64,000 bases of DNA, from NCBI GenBank assembly GCA_026929865.2, contig CM049416.1, positions 7,928,501-7,992,500 on the forward strand, given 5' to 3'. Below the pieces are notes generated by a model. The model was not told the DNA's origin. It worked only from the letters and a program-made list of their open reading frames with translations, and did not search any database. Numbering within the stretch: the first letter of the stretch is position 1; each line of letters starts with the position of its first letter. Positions 28,635 through 39,063 of this stretch are shown here, in pieces. The DNA comes from Hyperoplus lanceolatus (lineage: Eukaryota; Chordata; Actinopteri; Uranoscopiformes; Ammodytidae). The translations under genes were made by a program, and so were the position numbers.

Positions 28635-29689
28635 CCTTGGTTAGCGTTAGCCTTGTAAAGACAATACAACTGGACCACCACTAGAAACCGAGAGGCATTT
28701 TCAATATCCCAAAAATAATTTGGAAAAGACAACAAATACCAGCAAGACCGGGAGGGCAGATGATCATTGAGTGAGTAACATTATTTTTTTCTAGCATGTT
28801 GTAACGTTATATTTGTCAAATTGTGTTGTCTGAGCCATTGCACTGATGTTGGACTTCATACCATGTCTATAGCACTTTTCAGAAGAACCCTTTACAACAG
28901 GTCAAATAAAATGACCAGTCTTTTGTTCTTACATTGGCTGCTATTGTTACAGTATAGCTTTGGGGAGAATAACCACTTGTTTTGTGTTTTACTTTCTTTA
29001 GACATAATCAACTTGTCGCACGTCGGTTCTTTATTGAGTGGGTGCTCCAAAGGGGAGAGAGCTGGCAAGGGGACTGCATCATCTTACCTGCTTGTGTCAT
29101 ACATCCATCTCCAAATGGTCACTACAGAGGACAGGCTGAAGAAGATGCTACGTAGAAGCTACGGATGAGCTATGATCAAATATGTTGACCTGTAAATACT
29201 GCTGCTAACTATGGACACTGATTGAGATTTAATCATGTGAAAATGTGTCAATTCTCCTTGACTGTATTTACAAATAAAAATATTTTTGTATAAACATGAT
29301 TGTTTTAGCATCATGTCATAGCATAGGCAACCATTTTAATACATAGGTTTGACTCATCAACTAAAAGTGAAATAGTTTCAGAGAATCAAACACTTTATAA
29401 GGCATAGATAGAGTTTAATATAACAAGCAAGTACAACTATGTGCATTATTCTACACACAACTGCAAAGTATGTACTTATACAAATGTAAAAAAGAAAAAT
29501 AACATTTTCAAACACTTTGAGTTTCCAGTGTGTTCGGAAAAACAATTGGAGCATAATGCTTCCTTCGTCAAGTTACTTTTGAAATATTGAGTGATGTTTA
29601 GCAGCAGCTTCTTCTGTAGTTGGTTTTGGACATGTTGTGAGGGAGGGCAGGCTGAGGGAGCTGTAGTGATGATGTCAGCACTTTGCAGG

Positions 29690-29830
29690 CAGCGGTAGGG
29701 TCACTTTTACGTGTGATGACGAGTTCTACCAGGGATGCTCTGAAGTGGTGCTTGTGGGATGTAAACAGTCTTCACAACCGATTGCGTGGTCCTCGGACAA
29801 TACACCATCTTCCTTTGGACCTCACCTGAA
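29690..29830 (-). pseudogene. Possible internal/last exon of the Kolobok-like gene
   Basis: On the minus strand a splice-acceptor-like TTTGTCATTTCAG lies just before a frame reading EVQRKMVYCPRTTQSVVKTV, and then a stop after about 39 codons. The acceptor and frame fit an exon, but no homologous protein is recognised. It could equally be chance. Confidence 0.2.
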
Positions 29831-30514
29831 ATGACAAATTATGATTGTATCACAAGGCCAGCACTGAAGAGATGACAAAAGAAAAATCATGGTGTTATAC
29901 TGTAAGATAATGTTGCTGTTGCAATAAATATATAAAACAGACATACCAATATGTAACCACATATGTATGTGCACTAACACAACAGTAGTCTTTTGTCTAC
30001 TAAGACATCATGTTTATATTAGCAGCCAAGCATACTGTATGCCAGGGTGTGGCTGTGCATTTGTATAGGAAGAGCCAAGACGACACAAAGCTAGGGACAT
30101 TCAGTGCTAATCACCCAGTCATCACCATCAGCATAGCAATTGTTTATGGTTTTGAAAAGCTGATCATTTTAACAACATCGCTAATAACCATGCACATGGA
30201 AAACAAACACACAGTCACACACAAACAGTCTTGCAAATGCAACTAAATCTTCCTCAATGTTACACAGAGGGGCCTATACTGTTCCCCTCACGAGTTCACT
30301 TCTAGCTGTAGCTTAGCGGCTAAGCTAACTTGGCTACAGCTACAACCGGTAGACTAATTCTTCCTTGCCCCATCAATCAGCCTTACACCGGGACACAATA
30401 TTCAACAGCGGTGTGGGCACAATATTAATGTAGGGGAAACACTGATACTAACTACAGTAGGCTACTATGCAATTTAGCTCACGTTAGCTTACCTTTATTC
30501 GGATTCTTCTTCCC

Positions 30515-30642
30515 GGGGCTGGGGCTATGCATCACGCCGTTGGGGAACTTTTATCAACAGGTAGTCTCTTCAGTTTACGCTTACTCCTTCTTATTTTCTG
30601 TTTCCTAAAGTTGGCGCATCCAGGCACATTACAGGACGGCAT
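30515..30642 (-). pseudogene. THAP zinc-finger first exon remnant
   Basis: From ATG at 30642-30640 the frame reads MPSCNVPGCANFRKQKIRRS, then KRKLKRLPVDKS and a stop. The spacing M-x-S-C-x4-C near the start and the RLPVDK block match the opening half of a THAP domain (C2CH zinc finger plus the conserved LP region). A consensus splice donor AAAGGTAAGC follows at about 30495. THAP fingers are DNA-binding domains of Kolobok- and P-type transposases. The stop codon falls before the donor, so the exon may be decayed or the true frame shifted. Confidence 0.55.
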
Positions 30643-31422
30643 GTTTTCTTTGTGGTAGTAGTCAAACAGGGAAATAATACGAAGCGCGCTACAACTGTTC
30701 TGTTGACACGGGTGCTGCGGTGCTTTGCCTGTGTGGTCACCATGGTAACGCGAGCAGCTCGGCATCTGGGCGGGCTGCAGAGCGTACCCCCCGCACAATG
30801 CATCCTGGGGCCTGTAGAAACTGTAAAAACGGCTACGTCAGCCCCACGTCATCAGTTAAAATCCGAAATCATTGTGCTCTCTGCCAATTCGGATCAATTT
30901 TTTGGGGGCTTTTTACATTAGACTACTAATATACTCGGCCCTGATATACCATTTACATGAACATCGGCAAATTTTCCCTTTAACTTTCTAGCCTGTGCTA
31001 GCTTCCCACATAAGTCTTGTACAATTCGCCCCATAACAGCTAGTAACACTATGAACAATCCAGCAAACTGTCAAAATGACAACACACTAAACAAACATAC
31101 CGTGCTCAACCAACAAATTCGAAATACAAAAAAAAAGAACAAGGCGTGAGTTAGACAATCTGTCCAAATGGCAAAAAAATAAAAAAATAAAGAACAGACA
31201 CGCTTATCTAGCCGTTTTAAAATAGAGATACGAATAATAAAAAAAAGCGAGTGAGCTAGACAATACGTCAAAATGACAAGCAACAAACATGTCACGTTCA
31301 CCCAGCCAATTTACTCATTAGAAAAAAAAAATGCGTATAGTACCATCAGTCTGAGAGTTTGGCTGGGGATATGAAAAAAGCATTTGTCCACATTGTATAC
31401 TCACAGCAGGCAATCGTATTTA

Positions 31423-32256
31423 CTACGGACTCACACCCAGTGTAGATAAGTAGTTAGATGCTTCAGAGACAGACTGCAGCCACTTTCTCTCGCCGCTCTG
31501 GAGAGTAATGCGAAGCCTCGCAGGGAAGAGGAGAGAGGGACGAAGTCCGCGCTGATAGAGCTCAGCCATGACCCGCTTGTATTCAGCCCGCAGCTTCACG
31601 ACCTCCGCGCTGTAGTCCTCGTAGAACCGGAGCTTGTGGCCGTGGTACTCCAGCTCGCCCTGTTTACGTGCCTCCTTCATGATCAGGTCTTTAGTCTGGT
31701 ATCGGTGAAAGCGGATAACGACGGATCACGGCCTCTCATGCGGGCCCGGTTTGGGTGCCAGAGTGCGGTGAGCCCTGTCCAGCTCCGGGGGAGAAGGGAG
31801 AACTTGACCACCAAACACCTCGACGAGGAGCTCGGAGAAAAAGGCGGCGGGGCGCGAACCCTCAAGTGACTCTGGTAAGCCCACAATACGAACGTTCTGT
31901 CTCCTGCTCCTCCCTTCCAAATCCGATAGTTTAGCTTTCAACAGCTTGTTATCTTCCTGCAGTGAGGAGCACGTAGCCTCAAGTTGCTCCAGGCGTCCGC
32001 AAACAGTTTCTGCATTCTCCTCGAGATCGGTTATACGTTTCCCCTGGCTTGAGACCACGGCATGGATGCTGTCCAGCTTAGCGTCCATGCTGGCGAAAGA
32101 TGATTTAAACTCGGCGGCTATCGCTGCTCTATGCTGTTCAAGCAGATCCGCAATGGAAGCCACTGAGCTAGCACCAACGTCCATGCTAACCACGCTGTCC
32201 GAGGACATATTTGACTCTGCCGAATCTCTTCTTGCGTTTTTCTTCCTTCTAGGCAT
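31423..32256 (-). pseudogene. L1 ORF1 protein with a single in-frame stop
   Basis: The frame runs 277 codons from ATG at 32256 to the stop at 31423, broken only by a TGA at codon 177 (plus strand 31726-31728). Residues about 30-130 form a long heptad-rich coiled coil (ADLLEQHRAAIAAEF, LEENAETVCGRLEQLEATC). RRQNVRIVGLPES opens the RRM-like domain. After the stop the same frame continues into the C-terminal domain (HGHKLRFYEDYS, RGLRPSLLFPARLRI). This is the trimeric RNA-binding chaperone of L1 elements. The stop sits in CGTGATCC, consistent with a C-to-T change at a former CpG. Confidence 0.9.
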
Positions 32257-32417
32257 TTCTCCAAAACAGTATCAGTGTTACCGGCAACAAAAGCACAAAA
32301 AAAAATCGACGAGAATAGGGTTTAATCAGTTAGGTCTGAAATATTTTGTGGGAGCTATCGAGCGATCGTGCCTACCCCATGCTCTGTAACCCGGAAATAT
32401 CTTGACTTTGTATATTT

Positions 32418-32548
32418 TTTGACCTTTTTTCAGTAAATCTTTTGAACCAGAAACAATATCTCATGTCATTCGCGTCAGACTAAGTTACTGTGCCTACAGC
32501 TGGATTGTGGTATCGAAATTTGGAGTATACAGACGGAATGCCACTACG
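32418..32548 (+). repeat. 3' LTR of the BEL element, remaining part
   Basis: Continues the LTR after the L1 target duplication. The end is placed before CATGT (32549-32553), which duplicates the bases before the 5' LTR. The usual terminal CA is not seen, so the end is approximate. Confidence 0.5.
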
Positions 32549-32553
32549 CATGT

Positions 32554-35060
32554 CAATAACCGGGTCTAAAAAAAGGAATCGCCTAAAATAAGGAAATAAA
32601 TGGCCCCTCAACTAGTTGGTGAAAAATAGAAAAGCAAGTGCAAAACTAGAAAATCCTGCGGAAATTTTGAAAGTACGGGCCGCCCTGCGCAGGCCGCCAA
32701 TCCCCGCGTCGGCGGCACCCCGCCCGTCGGCCGGGCCCGAAAGCTTCTACGAACCTCCGGTGTGTGGGGTGTGGCCTCTCAAACTTTCTTCAGTCGGGGC
32801 TTAATAACAGCGCCCCCTAGCGGAAATTCAAAAAACTGTCCATGAGGCTATATTGTAGAGCACCATGAGCTGTACAAGTGTAATCAATTTCAAGGCAATC
32901 AGAGTCAGGTGACTTTTGTGGCGCCCCCTATAGGTTAATCTCAATAAGCTTCGAGGGACACGCTACCACATGACTTCTGCACATACCCAGCAAGTTTGAT
33001 GATGATAGGACCCATGGACGTCGATTTGGCTAAACAAGTGGGGGGGACAAACGGGCATTCTGGAGTGCATTTTCAAAAGTGGGGGGGACAATGAGGAAAC
33101 ATCTTTTTTTCTCTTTAGTGCAGGTAATGAACGGTTCTGAAAGACGGCATACCCGCTCACTAATGAATAAAATGTATACAAAACACTGATGTCTGACACA
33201 TTTGATGAAAAAAGCATTTTCAAAAAGCAGCGGACATATGAGCCACTAGCTGCTCCCCGTAGCCCAACCAAACATGACGTAAACAAAAGGAGCTTGGGAA
33301 GGTAGTTCCGACAAGGCATTTTGACCGTGCTCAAATCGAGCCGAAGCACGGCTGGACTGTCGCACAACAATATTACTCCGCCTCGGTCTCCATGGCAACC
33401 TAGCTAGTAGCATAGCCATGATCAGCTTCAATTACTTCTTGATAAACAACATCGTCAGTATCCATGTGCCACGACACAAGCTGCTGTTAGTGTCCGCTAC
33501 ATTTACAGTCATTAGTGGGCATAGAGAATGGTAATCCCTACAGTTTACACTTCACAACGGGACACTTAAAGCCACTCGCCGTTGTCTCTCTGCTGCTGAT
33601 TGAAATGCATCAGTCTTCTCTGGTGTGCAAACTAGCGGAGACTTCGGAGCATGTTCACTGTTTTGTCGTTGGTATCCACTGCTGTTGTGCTTTTTAAAAA
33701 AGGTTTACGGTCTAAGCCTACTAGTGCCGCTTCTACGCTTATCTGTTTAGGTTTAAACAGAGAGAAGGCGAAAAAGAGAGGCGAGAGGCTCACACCATGA
33801 GCCGACAGTTCTCAATTCACAACACGCATCCATCCAATCTACATCAGGCAGACCAAAACTCAAGCACTTCACACCTCGCTACTGCACCAGCAAATCTTCA
33901 AAAATAAATGTTACGCGTTATCCATGGCCTTACCTTAATGTGGCAGTGGTCTGCAGATGCATCCCGTGGTGTAGCAGCCTACCACATCCATTTAGTATTG
34001 GCAATATAATATTATACTCATTGTCCAAGCCAGGCTGGCAGCTCTCATTCAAAAACAATCCTCAACTACGGTGTCCCAGAGGAGGTGCGGGCGCAACGAG
34101 TCACGCTATTAAAAATTACTAGCGCTAATAAAAAAATAAAAATAATTCTGCATCATGTCAAAAAGCAGTGGGCCTGATATCAGATGTTTTTTAAAGCCAA
34201 GCAGACATGCACAATACGTGTCGGTATTGTATGAGCTAGATGAATAATAGAATAACATCCTATAACGTTAGTTATCATGACTATGGTTTTTAGCCAGCTA
34301 GCAATTAGCCGCTGCCAGCGGCACACTGTTGGCTGGCAGTATTCCTCTCTCGTGCTTGGTACGGGGGATGGTGCAGGTTAAGGTTATGTCCGATGATTTT
34401 AGCAATAGCTCCCGTTAGCATGACTCATAACTCACACAGTACTTATTATACATCGAACCATCTCTCAACGGCACCACTATATCTATTAATCATACATGGG
34501 TTTCAGAGCGTAGTCCGAGATTCCTGCCTATACCAACTCATTACAGAATAAAACAAAAGGGAAACGTCCCTGTATAAAGCACAGTAGCAGCGCTGAGGAG
34601 CACAGTATGCACTTCTGTAGTTCTTCTGTTCAAAGGTTATAACGTCACCTAATGAGAGAGAGAGAGAGAGAGAGAGACCTTGACGCTGTGTTTTAATACG
34701 GCTGGACGCACTCCATGTCCGACTTAAAAAGGGGGGGGACAAAATGAGTCTTGACGAAAAGTGGGGGGTACATGTACCCCCCATCCCCCCCGTAATCGAC
34801 GTCTATGATAGGACCTATGGTTAAGGAGTTATGGCCAATTTGTTAATAAGCCCCGCCCCTGCGTAAACGTTTTGGGTAATGGCGGCGAAAAAACATAATC
34901 ATGGCTGACCCCTATGGTCCGAGAGGCTATATTGTAGAGCACCATGAGCTGTACATGTGTAAGAAATTTCAAGTCAATCAGAGTCAGGGGGCATTTGTGG
35001 CGCCCCCTATGGGTTAATCTTGATAAGGTTCAACGGACATGCTACCACATGACTTCTGCA
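32554..35060. repeat. Two direct repeat units of a 'gcgccccct' fish repeat, split by hAT element E
   Basis: The block 'gaggctatattgtagagcac' through 'gctaccacatgacttctgca' occurs at 32844-32985 and again at 34923-35060. Each has 'gtggcgccccctat(a/g)gg' in the middle. Removing hAT element E (33013-34807) and its target duplication leaves the two units about 276 bp apart, so this was a short tandem array. No coding sequence. Confidence 0.75.
33013..34807. mobile_element. hAT element E with perfect 8-bp TSD
   Basis: The ends CATGGACGTCGATT and (inverted) CATAGACGTCGATT differ at one base. ATAGGACC flanks both sides exactly (33005-33012 and 34808-34815). Subterminal runs of G near both ends ('gtgggggggac') are mirrored. 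The 1.8-kb interior has no transposase frame. It includes a (GA)n tract at 34653-34677. It lies within the tandem 'gcgccccct' repeat of hAT element D. Confidence 0.9.
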
Positions 35061-35066
35061 AAAACG

Positions 35067-35195
35067 TACTTTGTAAATATTACTGTGATGTCACAGTAAA
35101 AGACATCACAGTAATATTTACAAAGTAAGTTTTTTTAACCCTATATTTCTCTTTCTGTGATGTCACGAGAAAGAGAAATATAGGGTTAAAAAAAC
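35067..35195. repeat. Two adjacent perfect hairpins
   Basis: Hairpin 1 has 26-bp perfect arms (35067-35092 and 35102-35127) with a 9-nt loop. Hairpin 2 begins one base later, with 28-bp perfect arms (35129-35156 and 35168-35195) and an 11-nt loop. Both are closed around the same motif, GTGATGTCAC. The arms have no mismatch. They sit at the broken edge of a TTAA-family terminal fragment. Confidence 0.95.
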
Positions 35196-35314
35196 ACTCT
35201 CTCTGCCTTTTCTCAGGCTAGGATGAACCGATTTAATTTTTTTTTTGCACATTTATACTACATAGGATCTCAGAATTCGATACACCTTCATATTCAAGCC
35301 GGTGAAGTAGGCCT
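35196..35314. mobile_element. Right-end fragment of the TTAA family seen at 38866
   Basis: Shares 'ttctcaggctaggatgaacc' and 'gcacatttatactacatagg' with 38750-38866 and ends in the equivalent AAGTAGGCC before TTAA at 35315-35318. No matching left end was found nearby, so it is a truncated copy inside hAT element D. Confidence 0.7.
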
Positions 35315-35726
35315 TTAACTACTGAACGAAGGAAATCAAATGAGATTTTGGCATTTCCCCCCCAAAAAACTGGACAAATTGTGCGGGTGAAAAAAAGAGA
35401 ACAATTCTGGGAAAAACGGGACAGGTGGCAACACTAGATGCGAAGCTGTTTGAAAAGCGGACCAAACCATTACTTCTTAATACAGGGGGGTGTAGGCTAC
35501 AGAGTTTTGAAATTGTTACTTTTTGTCAGAAAACTTTTAAATTAACCATTAATTTTATTTGTTTCACGTTAGATACAATGTTTTATTAATGGAGAGTATT
35601 GATTAAATATTAAGTATTGATTTTTTTTTAAAATCCTTAAGTTCTAATATTTTTGGGCCCCTGCCAGTCACGGGCCCTTAGAATCGTGCTAACTTTTCAC
35701 CCCATTACGGCGCCCCTGTGTGTGTG

Positions 35727-37014
35727 AGAAAAAAAAACTGTGTGCTAGATGCACTGCACAGACGTAGGATGTGTGACCTGGGCGTAAACATGGCACAATA
35801 CCTTATAGTTTTGAATCCTGCTCTAAAATGTCTTATTGGCACGTTTCCCTATTTTTGGTAACATGGGCAGCAAAGCTAACGTGACGTAACCTTGCAGTTC
35901 TTTTTCATGTATGCGCTGTAAGCTACTGCAGGCTAAATTAGCTTGCCTTACTAATGTTTTGCTCAATGTTTTTTAGACTACATCGCCGATTCATGCAGTT
36001 TCCTGGCGTGAATCATGCAAAGAGAGACCCGCACCTTACCATGCACCTGATGAGCAGTACCGAGGCTATCAAGAAACAAGAGCAGCTGTGACTAGAATGA
36101 CCTGAGCCAACACACTACACATTTTATTTTTATAAATAGTTGTTCATATGTTTGCGATTAAAACCTTGGATTCAAGTTGGTTGATGTGGTTTGTCTACTA
36201 ACCAGAGTGCTGTTCAACTAGAGTACTATTAGAGAAATACTCATTTCTACTGGGGAAACTTCAGATGCTGAGCTACTGTATTTAATAAATAAGTAAATCT
36301 TTTTTAATGCTATCAATATAGAAATGTGACCTGAACTACTTCATTGTAATATATTCCGGCTAGCTTTAGTAGCAAAACTGATAGCTTAGTTATTTTTCTG
36401 TTTATCTGTGTTTTTTCCTATGATAGTGGTGAACATGGGTGTAGACAGGAGTCCAAGGTAAGGTAACAACAACATAATATATTTTATTGTTTACAAAGGA
36501 AAATCTTGTGGCATCATGCTCAATGCTATAGAAACCAGGTAACGCACAATGAGACAATTCTTAAAAGTAAAATGTCCAATATACGAACATGATAAAGATA
36601 AGATATAAAGGATGAGCTATAAACAAAACATATTTACAATAGGTCTAAGGTGTGAGAACATATTAGCAGAGCTAGAGTTAGATGGGATGCTGCTGAATTT
36701 GATGTAGGGGACAGATGTCCTCTCAGAAACGTCACTGCAGCCTCCTTGGTGTGGGCACTAGTTGCAGCTGAGTGGGAGACAGCTATTGATCAGATTGATC
36801 AACTTTTTACCCCACTATCACAGCTGACATGGAGGCTGTAGACATCGGATTCTGAAATGTCACCATAAAATACAACAGTTAGGCTACTATAAGTGAAACG
36901 TTAGCTTTGAGCACTCACTGAAAATGATTGTCGGATTAAAACTTTTTTCTTTAGTTGCCTTACAAACACACAAATGGTTGTTACATTAGTTTATTTCTGA
37001 AACAGTTTAGCAAG
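35727..37014. other. Gene-free part of the outer TTAA element
   Basis: No transposon end and no open frame of note. A pyrimidine tract with AG at about 35965-35981 precedes a short exon-like open segment to about 36105, reading HAPDEQYRGYQETRAA in one frame. It could be a transposase last exon but is not recognised. Confidence 0.3.
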
Positions 37015-37022
37015 CCCCCCCC

Positions 37023-38002
37023 CAATGACGGATTACCGCATGGGCAAAGTGGGCACATGTCCAGGGCCCTGGCCAATAGGGGGGCCCTTGATTTTTTTTT
37101 TTTTTTTTTTTTTCGTAATTAAAAAATTTTGACGGGGGTTTCCCCCTCCTCCCCTGGAAATGGGTCGTAAAAAGTCGGGTCGTTTTATATTCGGGGTCTT
37201 ATATTCGGCCGGGACAAGCGTGTGCGCGCTTGGAGAACGATGTGTCTAGAGAAAAAAAGGCACGGGAAATGGCCAAAGAGCTCCACATCCCCGCACTGAA
37301 ATCAAAGCCTTGACTCATGGTGCGAGTCAACGTGTCAGGGGCACGAATCGGCACAGCGATCGACCTACAGTGGCTTTTCTGCTGTGGCAGTTGTAGTGAG
37401 GAGAGTTTGCCAAGTGCGCCGTGCTTTTACGCACCAACACTGCTTCCGTAATGTTCAGATTTTATAGATTGCATCAAAGCCCTTAGGACAATAAGAATGA
37501 GATCGCTTTTTTTAACCGATGTCCATGCTTAGGTGGTGATTATATTAACTGTGTCGGCTGTGTCACTTTACAGTTAGTCGGCAGTGAGATTGGGGATTGG
37601 GGTATCCAGGCTCGGGACATGCAATCGGATCGCGTAGCCTGTCACCCGCCTGTCCCCTCGACACCCGTTAACGTGCAGGAATACCCTGTGATCAATTAGT
37701 CTTAAACCACAGTGTGTCTGCACGGCGGCTCACACTGGCACGGTCTCACTGTGAACGACACCAACACAGCGTTTCACCGGGTGACGCGCTGCTTCGCTCA
37801 GACATTGAGTGTAGGCTCCGAGGGGGGCAAGGGTGGGCCAAAAAGCAGGCGCAGAGATCTTACAATGGCAAAAAATTCTGCTTGCGCGCTGAGCGCGCTC
37901 TCGCATCTTCGGTGTCTCTGCCCTAAATTAACTGTCTAGTAGGCTCAGGCGCAAAGAGTCTCTTTCTCTTGCGCAGCACCAGAGAGCTTTTATAGAATTG
38001 TA

Positions 38003-38035
<33 letters not shown>

Positions 38036-38164
38036 AGGCTGCGCGCTGCATTATAATGTGTGTGATTGTGGATTGCACGGTGTGCTAGTGCGTGTATTTG
38101 CGTGTTGGTAGGGGTCCATGGCAGGTTTGTGTCCAGGGCCCGTGGTCATGTTAATCCGTCCTTG
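37023..38164. mobile_element. hAT-like element F in a C-rich target
   Basis: The ends CAATGACGGATTA and (inverted) CAAGGACGGATTA differ at one base. Eight C residues flank each side (37015-37022 and 38165-38172), compatible with an 8-bp duplication, although a C-run makes this weak. 'gtccagggccc' occurs subterminally on both sides in opposite orientation. It contains a T22 run (37092-37113) and a (CT)n tract (38005-38036), with no transposase. Confidence 0.7.
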
Positions 38165-38866
38165 CCCCCCCCCCTGACAGCAGCTATAATTGCATACTGT
38201 GTGAACAGAAATATAGTCAAATCCGTTGAAAGTCTTACCTGTGCGCGAGTGCGTTTTGCAGGAGGTGCATTAGTACCTCTATAGGACAGGGTTCCGGTCC
38301 GCATACGTCCCTCCCGTCCAGAGTTTCCTCTTCTTGCCCAGAATATTTAGTTTCAGAGTCCTCCGGGTTGATGCTGAAGGCTAGGCTAGTTTTGTTGATA
38401 GCGCGCAGCCTGTGGGTCTAGCCGCAGGCATGTTGAAAAACTGTAGCAAACTTAGCCGAATGCGCATTTCCTTCCCTCCGTTTTACAGTCAAACCGGAAA
38501 CTATACATTCATTCTTCAGAAAAAATCATTCATTGTGAAATCTAAATAGTGTCTGTATTTGTCAAGGTATCGCCCACAGCTGTATTTGGAAGTAGGCTAA
38601 CGGTAGTATGTTTACCAACTCTCATCCGAGTCACACGAGACTACAATAAATGTGGGCGGGGCCTTGGAGAGCTGCGAGCGCAGTGCATTGTGGTAGAAGG
38701 AGGATTTCTGACTTTTGAGCCAAAGACAGCCAGAGAGACCAGAAAAACACTATTTTTGCCTTTTCTCAGGCTAGGATGAACCGATTTCTAAAATGTTTGC
38801 ACATTTATACTACATAGGAGTATAGAGTTCAATACACCTTAATGTTTACACCGGGGGAGTAATTCT

Positions 38867-39012
38867 TTAAATCTATTTTTTGTATTTTGGGGATATTTTG
38901 GCTGGGAAATGTTCAGCCATGATGACAAATGGGTTGATACTTTTTATACCACCCCTAAAATTCAGACAAGAGACCCTTGTGTCTTTTGAAAGGTTAAATA
39001 ATTTACCCTCTC

Positions 39013-39063
<51 letters not shown>

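Larger units (their letters stand above)
28145..30979. mobile_element. Kolobok-like TTAA DNA transposon (innermost level)
   Basis: TTAA lies at 28141-28144 and 30980-30983. The ends AGGGAAAATTCGCCGAT and (inverted) AGGGAAAATTTGCCGAT differ at one base. TTAA target sites, an AGGG start and a THAP-type zinc finger in the encoded protein are together characteristic of the Kolobok superfamily. The 2.84-kb interior holds a THAP first-exon remnant (minus strand, 30642 downward) and a possible second exon at about 29830-29700, with a polyadenylation signal AATAAA on the plus strand near 29272. No DDE transposase core is visible. It interrupts the L1 ORF1-ORF2 spacer. Confidence 0.75.
23849..32402 (-). 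mobile_element. Full-length L1-superfamily LINE, interrupted by a Kolobok-like transposon
   Basis: The 15-mer TGACTTTGTATATTT flanks the element at 23834-23848 and 32403-32417, a perfect L1-length target duplication. On the minus strand the order is a 5' UTR of about 146 bp, ORF1 (32256-31423), a spacer, ORF2 (27896-24244), and a 3' UTR ending in an (AAAT)n tail at 23849-23861. Without the 2.84-kb insert at 28145-30979 the element is about 5.7 kb, as expected for a complete fish L1. It inserted in the 3' LTR of the BEL element and is therefore younger. Confidence 0.92.
20637..32548 (+). mobile_element. BEL/Pao LTR retrotransposon, deleted and heavily interrupted
   Basis: A direct repeat starting TGTAAGAGCCAGATTGCATA occurs at 20637 and 23572 and agrees almost completely over about 190 bp; these are the LTRs. 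Between them lie pol remnants of BEL type (21403-22203). A G-rich polypurine tract, 'aattaggggccggat' (23556-23570), stands just before the 3' LTR. CATGT precedes the 5' LTR (20632-20636) and follows the presumed 3' LTR end (32549-32553), giving a 5-bp target duplication. The 5' LTR remainder, gag and most of pol are deleted. A Tc1 remnant, an RTE LINE and a full L1 lie inside. Confidence 0.75.
20289..35436. mobile_element. hAT element D (third nesting level)
   Basis: The left end TAGGGTTGCCACCT is matched by an inverted TAGTGTTGCCACCT ending at 35436. Flanking 8-mers GATGCGGA (20281-20288) and GATGCGAA (35437-35444) agree at 7 of 8. A G/C hairpin 'tccgggggga...tcccccgga' at about 20470-20493 resembles one in the element at 4926. 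Own sequence is 20289-20636 on the left and parts of 32554-35436 on the right. Those parts are further interrupted by hAT element E and by a piece of the TTAA family. Confidence 0.75.
17006..35718. mobile_element. hAT element A (second nesting level)
   Basis: The left end CAGGGGCGCCG is matched by an exact inverted copy ending at 35718. Flanking 8-mers are TATGTGAG (16998-17005) and TGTGTGAG (35719-35726), a 7/8 target duplication, as in hAT. Both subterminal regions carry 'gggcccc(t/c)' blocks typical of such fish elements. Own sequence is roughly 17006-17225, 18626-18826, 20108-20280 and 35445-35718. Everything else is later insertion. No coding remnant is recognisable in its own parts. Confidence 0.7.
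16254..38866. mobile_element. Outermost TTAA-target element of the nested block
   Basis: TTAA occurs at 16250-16253 and 38867-38870. The left end AGGATTACTTGACCGAT matches the inverted right end AGAATTACTCCCCCGGT at 12 of 17 positions. Own sequence would be 16254-17005, about 35727-37022 and 38165-38866; the rest is nested insertions. A second copy of its right end is recognisable at 35204-35314, sharing 'ttctcaggctaggatgaacc' and 'gcacatttatactacatagg', which shows that this terminus belongs to a real repeat family. No transposase was recognised. Pairing of the two ends is an inference because they lie 22.6 kb apart. Confidence 0.5.

Noticed and set aside
30652..30921. A plus-strand frame over the THAP exon
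   Set aside because: Antisense shadow of the THAP-like exon with no recognisable protein features.
20637..32548. Endogenous retrovirus
   Set aside because: The pol motifs (FKTFVANRVTLIRE, WRYV, NPADQATRG) are BEL/Pao type and there is no env or retroviral protease/RT signature.
17006..35718. Treating 17006-35718 as one giant autonomous transposon with cargo genes
   Set aside because: Every coding stretch inside is accounted for by separate insertions with their own ends and target duplications; the host hAT contributes only short non-coding flanks.
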